Shown: positions 58,946 to 64,000 of the stretch, piece after piece
How the letters are laid out: each line of letters starts with the position of its first letter
How positions within the stretch are numbered: the stretch's first letter is position 1
Assembly: GCF_900496995.4 (NCBI RefSeq)
Contig: NC_044030.1
Location: 1-64,000 of the forward strand
Reading direction: 5' to 3'
Length of the DNA: 64,000 nucleotides
From: Aquila chrysaetos chrysaetos
Taxonomy: Eukaryota > Chordata > Aves > Accipitriformes > Accipitridae
Notes under the pieces: generated by a model
What the model saw: the letters and a program-made list of their open reading frames with translations, nothing else
Databases searched by the model: none
What the model was told of the DNA's origin: nothing
Translations under genes and position numbers: made by a program

Positions 58946-60772
58946 GTCCTTTTGGCACCCAGCATGGGGCTCGAAGGGTTGAGATAATGACAGATCTGAC
59001 CAGAGCATGTTAAAACAAATTTGTTACAAGCATTCATTATATTAGTTTAAGAGTTGCTGGTCACAATGTTGACTTATTGGCTCTTAGATTTGTGGCGCTC
59101 ATTTTTGGAGTTCTGTTATGTACCACCTCACTTGCTGTATATATTCCCTGTGCTGCTGCTTATCGTCTGTGGGAGGTGGATTAAGGTTTTCAGTTTGATG
59201 CACTGTGCAACACTGGCTTATGGTATGACAAAATTATCAGTTGTGGGACTAATCCAGTACTTGTACTCAGCATGGTCATCACCTCTATACTTCAGGAGCC
59301 ATCTGTGGGAAACTATTAATAATTATACCCTTTACCTTTTCTCCTCGGAAAGCCAATCTACGGGCTAGATGCCTTTCTTCCCCTTCCCCTTCTCCTCCTG
59401 GCTAATTAAAACAGCATTTCAGAATTTTGAAAATTTTGAATATCCTTGGAATGTTGAAACCAGCATGGTCCTATTGCTAGGAACTAGTGTGTTCCTGAAT
59501 GTGGTTCAGGTCTTGTTTAGGGTTAAAAAACTATTAAGAATATCACCCAGAAATCTGCCCTGAGGCTGGAAAATTATGAGTGGCAGAGTGTGTGGGATAG
59601 TATGGGCAAATGCCTAGGACGGTGGGCACCTCCAGTGTTTTGGAACTTCACCCTTGAACAAGAGCAGAATCCTGAAAAACTAGTAGAACATTTGGAAAAA
59701 GTATGCTCTCACCCTGACAATTCCAGGGAGACACAAATCACTGCAATGTGCTGGGGCCTGGCTCATGCCTATCGAGCCCTATTCAACACTATTCAGTACC
59801 CTCAAGGGGAAAAGAAGGTTTCTGGATCTGACAACAAAGTGACAGGCACTGTGAACACTCCAACCCCAGTGACAGGCACTGCAGCTGAACCAGAGAACCA
59901 ACCTGTGCCAGGATCAGTCGCCCCCATACAGAAGAAGAAATATACAAAAAAAATCAGTTCGCTTAGTGAGGGATGAAGATGAACCAGGGTCATCACGGGA
60001 ACAGGAGGAAGAGGCAGAACCAGAGGTAATCACCCGATCCCTATCCCTGAGTGAGCTGCGGGATATGCAAAAAGATTTCAGCCGTTGTCCAGGTGAGCAC
60101 AACATCACCTGGCTGCTCTGATGTTGAGACAATGGGGGTAGTAGCCTGAAATTAGAGGGTAGGGAAGCCAAGCAGCTGGGATTGCTTTCTAGGGAGGGTG
60201 GCATTGACAAGGCAATTGGAAAAGGGACACAAGCCCTCAGCCTCTGGAGGCGACTCCCGTCAAGCATGAAGGAAAGGTACCCCTTCAAGGAAGATATTAT
60301 ATGTCAACCAGGCAAGTGGACCACCACAGAGAGAGGTATCCAGCACCTGAGGGAATTAGCCATGCTAAAGATGATTTATTACGACCCAGACAACACACAA
60401 GTACCCAGAGATCGAGACGAAGTTTAATGCACACGACCCATGTGGTGGAAGTTTGTATGGAGCACGCCATCATCATATGCCAACCCATTGGCACTGCTGA
60501 CCTGGAAAGACGAAGAGGCACTGATGGTGGATGAAATGGCTCACCAACTCCGGCAATATGAAGAAAATGTCTCTTCCTCTCTACGAGCCTGCATCTCGGC
60601 TGTGGAAAAACTGTCCGAACAATTGATGGAACTGACGGAAAAGTCGTAATCCCCACCTGTACAGGCCAGTATCTCCGCTACTAGGAGTGAGTGTTCCTCT
60701 GCTGTCACGACCCACTCAGAAGAGGAGGGTGAGTGACTGAGATCTGCAAATCCCCAGTGGTGTGGACTAAGG
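58946..60772 (+). pseudogene. gag: ERVL-like gag region, broken
   Basis: Plus-strand frames: 59054-59368, 59369-59563 (hydrophobic N-terminal region), 59590-59976 (NPEKLVEHLEKVCSHPDNSR, then a proline/threonine-rich linker) and 60182-60649 (REGGIDKAIGKGTQALSLW, later SACISAVEKLSEQL-like coiled coil). Stops separate all parts. No pol follows: the element is cut at ~60773 by ERV-E. Confidence 0.8.
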
Positions 60773-61433
60773 TGAGACAATTCTCAAGGTCTGTATACAA
60801 ACATTTATTAGATTCCCACAGTTATTAATGTATGTCTTAAACTAGGTTTCTCTGACAATTTATTAGGTATGTAACAAATTATGGCAAGCAATAAGGTACG
60901 TCTTGCATTACTTAACAACTCTAAGAGAAAAGAGAAAGGTGGGGGGAGAGAGAAGGGTGAAGGGAGAGATAGTCAGAAAGAGATCACTGGTCCTGGTTCC
61001 AGCATTGGTCCAGCCAGTGGGGGGTTTCTGGTTCGTAAGAGTGCTCTTCCGTGGAATTCCACACACGGTGGCACCTATCTTCCCCCTTTATGTTCACCGT
61101 ATCAGTATGACCTGCCCTCCTGCTACAGTGGCAGTTTCAGGTTGTCCCCCCTTCCCCAGGTGATGTGTAGCGTGATTTAGGTTGAGAGACGAGTGTCGTA
61201 GTCACATACGTTTAGCATGATCTCCATGATCTCCATTGTCGTAACGAGCTTCACAAGTTGAACCAGAGCAGAACCATCTTGTCTCCACATCCTTCGCTAT
61301 TCCTCCCGCATGGGTAGCCTTATCAGTCCATTGAGCGCAAGGCCTGCATTATTCAGTTCAGGGTACCTGCGAGTGTTTGAGACGTTTCGTGTTTGAGCCA
61401 TTTCTCAGGGAGGCTCAGAGGGCCTCCGCGCCA
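60773..61433 (-). mobile_element. ERV-E 3' LTR, minus orientation
   Basis: Right end is TGGCGCGG on the minus strand, adjoining a polypurine tract (plus-strand CTCCCCCCTTATCTTTT, 61434-61450). Reversed poly(A) signal (CATTTATTAG, ~60800). The left end near TGAGACAATTC is approximate. Confidence 0.75.
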
Positions 61434-61570
61434 CTCCCCCCTTATCTTTTCCAGGTTTTGTCTCTTGCCATTGTTCACGCATCCCTCAGTCAGCTCCTCT
61501 CAATCTTTCTTTTGGGGAGTTACAAGTCATCTCCTACACCGCCCCGTGGCTCAAACACTCCAAGTTCTTC

Positions 61571-62494
61571 TTAGATGGCTGTGATCCATACGTAGCAAAC
61601 AGGTACAGAAGAAAGAGAAGACAGAAGGTGAGAGATCATACATCTAACTGCTCCAAGGCCTAGCATTAAGAACAAGAATCCACACAATACCATAAGACTG
61701 ATATTTACAAACCATCTTCCCCACCCCGTGAGTCCAAGAGACTTCAATATCAATGTAATCCATGATCCGGGGCTAAGCCCATCAAACCAATCTACCGGCT
61801 GCATTCCCTGAAATAGTTCTCCAGTCTTGTTGGTGACCTCCTTCATCTTTGCACGTCCTTCCTCTACAGTGGTGGAGGCATTGTAGATGGTGATACAGCA
61901 TTCCCCTTTTGTCAAATTTCCTAAAACGTGTCTCCAAGACCAGGCCCAATTACGATAGCTGCAGTTTCAAGCACTTATATTGTCTTCTTAATCTGGGATT
62001 TCAATACATGGATTTGCATCCCAACACACATTGTAGTAAAATTCAAAATGTTCACTTTCACTGAGTGAACCCCACCATGGTACAAAGATACAAGGTGTTC
62101 GAGTTATATTCGGTGTTAAAGTTCAATTTTTAGTGGTTTCATAGTCAAGGTATGCCAAATTGTGTCCTATTTCTGGGCTTGTTACACAAGTTGAATTTAC
62201 CAAATTTTCCCAAGTAGAATTAGATGGGAGTTTATAAAGTTGCCCTGAATCACTTTCCCAAGTATCATTGTTCTGTTTTGCTTGATCTAATTTTTGATTT
62301 AATGCTTTCACTAGATTTAGGCCAATCATAAAAAACTTAAATCCTTCTGTTGCTGAGCTAGGAAGAGCAACACATATCCCTTGGTCCATCTGATTCCAGA
62401 TGTGTATAAACCCTTGTATCAATTCCCAGGCTAAATTGGGGGGTTCATCCTGTGACTTAATTATCCCAATGGTGATAGCAACAGCAATGACCAA
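61571..62494 (-). pseudogene. env: ERV-E env, deleted
   Basis: Minus strand. A start with hydrophobic signal MVIAVAITIGIIK at 62494 continues 123 codons into a surface subunit (stop ~62123). The next recognisable part (61915..61571) is the transmembrane subunit: [27 protein letters not shown] and a strong anchor near [17 protein letters not shown]. Most of the surface subunit between them is missing or unreadable. Confidence 0.75.
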
Positions 62495-62726
62495 AAAAAA
62501 GATTTTCCAATCCTTCTTTAGTACAACATAAAAATATTCCTAATGAAAGTAGACAAACGACACAAATAATAATTGTCAACAATTGAAAACATAAGTCCCA
62601 CGACGGTTGTTTACAATCTGTAAAACATACATAAACCAGAAAATAATTAAAGAGACAGGATGATCCACCTAGTGTGGATTCGATGATGCCTTCCTCGGGC
62701 ATCAGTAGCTGTCCATGCATACACAT
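62457..62726 (-). CDS. ERV-E small membrane ORF between pol and env
   Basis: 89 codons, starting inside the end of pol and overlapping the env start by ~38 nt in another frame. Hydrophobic segment LCFQLLTIIICVVCLLSLGI followed by FLCCTKEGLEN. Same position and layout as the small ORFs in ERV-B and ERV-C, with little sequence similarity. Confidence 0.45.
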   Translation of the reverse strand: MCMHGQLLMPEEGIIESTLGGSSCLFNYFLVYVCFTDCKQPSWDLCFQLLTIIICVVCLLSLGIFLCCTKEGLENLFFGHCCCYHHWDN

Positions 62727-64000
62727 TGACGGGGGCCTTCAAAGTCAGTGGCACTGGTCCCGCAGTGGGTAAATCCACCAGGACTGGCTGCCCTGGGTAG
62801 TGGAGGGGATTCACAGGGTCCCTGGTTTTCTTCTCCCCGGGACGTATAGACAGAGCCTTGGGACAGAAGGCTGTGAGCCGTGGGCAACCATTGATTCCCC
62901 ACTGGCCGTTTACTCTCGTTACTGCGTCTGGCACCGGTTGTGGCCATCGCGGTTTGTGGGGTTTTAGGGCTCGCTTTAGAAGCCTGTTGGTACACTCTGC
63001 AATCCCATTCGCTTGGGGGTAGTGTGCGGTATGGGAAACCCACTGGATTCCTTTGTCCCAAGCCCACTCCTGAGCCACCCCGGCAGTATAGTGGCTTCCA
63101 TTGTCTGATTGGATTGATCTGGGTTTAGGCAAGCAGCTAAACCATCATTTTAACCCCTTCACCGTACTTTCCCCTGTTGCCCAAGATACAATTTCTGCTT
63201 GAGTTAGGCCCAATACTATTTCAACCCCCACCAATACATTGCGTTTTCCCTCAGAAACCCAGAAAGGACCAATATGATCCACCTGCCATGCATCCCATAG
63301 TCCCTTATTGTCCCTTGGGTGTAAGGCTTGGTCCTTAAGAGGGTTGTGTTCTTCTAGCTGAGTACAGCATAGACCACACACTGAAATAACGGTATCGCGC
63401 AATTTCCTGGTTACGGACCATCCCCTACTTACTGCCTCTTTAAACAAATCTTTGCTCCCTGAGTGGCCTCGTTTTACATGCAACCATTCCAATAAGTATT
63501 CCCACTTTTCCTCTTCACCCTCTATAGTCAACCTTGCTAAGCGGGTCAGCAAATCCACCTGATTATTCAAAAGGTGAGCTGGATGGTCTCCTGTCTGGTG
63601 TGCAGCAACCCATCCTGCTAAAAAGGATTTCTGTTTGGCTATGTTCAAGATTTCCTCCCATTTTTCTCGTTGCCACGCCGCTACCCAATCGCCCTTCCAC
63701 TGATTTTGTTCCCAAAGTGGGAGCCATTCGGTATATCCCTTAAACTCAGTGTATGAATCTGTGTAAATAAACACTGGTTCTTTAGCTTCAGCCTCTTTGG
63801 TAATTACGGTCCATACAGCATCCAATTCTCCTACCTGAGTGCTTCCCTCAACTTCTGTCATGATTCGGTTCCCTGAATCAACATGCAGCAGGGCTATTGC
63901 TTGGTATTTCCATACCTGTCCCTCTCTTCTAGAGGATGCGTCAGTAAACCATACATTCTTCAGGTGGGGTTCAAATGGAGGAGCAGGTTTTATGCATGAA
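62647..64000 (-). pseudogene. pol: ERV-E pol (RNase H and integrase), continues off window
   Basis: 63861..63145 is open: RNase H end (FIYTDSYTEFKGYTEW, WVAAHQTGDHPAHLLNN), the integrase HHCC region (HVKRGHSG, VISVCGLC) and the first catalytic Asp (WQVDHIGPF). After a stop at ~63145 the frame 63132..62647 carries the second Asp (SDNGSHYTAG), Glu (ANGIAECTNRLLKRA) and the C-terminal domain. From 63861 to 64000 RNase H similarity continues in the same orientation. It is a different family from ERV-A/B/C. Confidence 0.85.

Overview
The window looks like a gene-dense, GC-rich bird microchromosome. The evidence is CR1 LINE tails on both strands, LTRs that I recognise as avian families (for example 20299-21229 and 58300-58945, which point to a neoavian bird rather than chicken), very short introns and many GC- or pyrimidine-rich minisatellites. 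There is no bacterial, plasmid or CRISPR content.

Left third (1-17.8 kb). Four genes keep the order and orientation of human 19q13.2: C19orf47 (-), PLD3 (+), HIPK4 (-), PRX (-). They are separated by minisatellites, including a 1.5 kb polypyrimidine array in a C19orf47 intron and a 1 kb array of ~43-bp units in a PRX intron. C19orf47 exons and the 3' half of PLD3 read cleanly. The 5' half of PLD3, most of HIPK4 and two points in PRX have frame breaks. Both PRX breaks lie at homopolymers, so sequence error must be separated from decay. At 16.7-17.74 kb lies the most striking element: 13 NRF1-type palindromes spaced 80-81 bp apart, running into an ATG-containing CpG-rich segment.

Middle (17.8-43.8 kb). 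Transposons and satellites surround one clearly intact gene, EMC4 (five exons, 30683-32175, 174 codons plus stop). A gammaretrovirus-like gag-pol remnant (ERV-A, 22.9-27.3 kb), solo LTRs, inverted minisatellite arms, degraded minus-strand env pieces and nested CR1 copies fill the rest. A CpG island at 37.8-38.6 kb may carry a small two-exon gene.

Right part (43.8-64 kb). Two related gammaretrovirus-like proviruses lie head to tail and share one LTR (ERV-B 44.7-50.7 kb, ERV-C 50.1-56.4 kb). They are followed by an ERVL-like 5' LTR plus gag (58.3-60.8 kb) that is cut by a minus-strand provirus (ERV-E) running off the end. All have stops, frameshifts and deletions and are old endogenous copies. 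ERV-B, ERV-C and ERV-E each keep a short membrane-protein frame between pol and env, the most interesting retroviral observation here.
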